A stretch of DNA of 24,190 bases from an uncultured Eubacterium sp. (lineage in GTDB: Bacteria > Bacillota > Clostridia > Lachnospirales > Lachnospiraceae): the NCBI GenBank assembly GCA_910584645.1, contig CAJUAU010000031.1, positions 1 through 24,190 of the forward strand. Direction: 5' to 3'. The notes beneath the pieces are model-generated. The model worked only from the letters and a program-made list of their open reading frames with translations. It was not told the DNA's origin and did no database searches. Every line of letters begins with the position of its first letter. The first letter of the stretch is position 1. This document shows positions 24,136-24,190 of the stretch, piece after piece. Position numbers and translations under genes: made by a program.

Positions 24136-24190
24136 AAGTTACCTTTAATTTAAGTTCGAGTAACCCATCAGATCCTCGTCTACTTCTCTC
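24136..24190. repeat. Direct repeat, copy 2 (may run past the window)
   Basis: Identical to 24059-24113 over all 55 visible bases and cut by the window end. The 22-base spacer repeats part of the unit (GGTTACCTTTAAG). On the minus strand each copy allows a short peptide frame (for example REVDEDLMGYSNLN then stop), so this may be the duplicated 3' end of an upstream gene. Confidence 0.85.

Noticed and set aside
24059..24190. CRISPR array
   Set aside because: Only two copies, a 55-base unit too long for a repeat, a 22-base spacer that itself resembles part of the unit, and no cas gene.

Overview
The window looks like a chromosomal segment of a spore-forming, anaerobic Firmicute, most likely a Lachnospiraceae (Clostridia) relative. 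The grounds are SpoIIIE and TepA side by side, strong AGGAGG ribosome-binding sites, a stand-alone formate-tetrahydrofolate ligase, a BioY/BirA-type biotin locus, a KtrAB potassium system and an ANTAR regulator next to a glutamine-synthetase-like gene. Family assignments come from reading motifs by eye; no search was run.

Layout, left to right. (a) 1-2150 is an AT-rich accessory islet on the minus strand: a decayed transposase, a zinc-ribbon membrane protein, a MazG-like pyrophosphohydrolase and a SMUG2-type DNA glycosylase. (b) 2150-4450 holds a beta-carbonic anhydrase with its own promoter and terminator, then bioY-bioB behind a promoter overlapped by a perfect BirA-type palindrome. (c) 4450-6250 is fhs. 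(d) 6250-15540 is a minus-strand housekeeping cluster, read in the order rpsO, NUDIX hydrolase, pnp, nitrilase-family hydrolase, tepA, spoIIIE and two tandem RimK-like ATP-grasp ligases. rpsO has its own promoter, leader and terminator; pnp has a probable promoter and a very long leader hairpin. (e) 15590-17777 is the only plus-strand unit, ktrB-ktrA, with a long hairpin at the start of its mRNA. (f) 17786-24002 is a minus-strand operon: GS-like gene, ANTAR protein, carA, carB. (g) The right edge has a 55-bp direct repeat with a 77-bp period.

The most interesting system is (f). The GS-like protein is nearly full length and aligns closely with Bacillus subtilis GlnA as I remember it, yet five of the six metal-ligand positions and the glutamate-flap Glu are substituted. 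The ANTAR protein beside it has a receiver-like domain without the phospho-acceptor Asp. Co-transcription with the glutamine-consuming carbamoyl-phosphate synthetase suggests a non-catalytic, ligand-sensing GS paired with an RNA-binding antiterminator. Other points of note are the ATP-grasp pair translationally coupled to spoIIIE, with no visible acceptor peptide, and several precise regulatory structures (bioY operator, pnp and ktrB leader hairpins).
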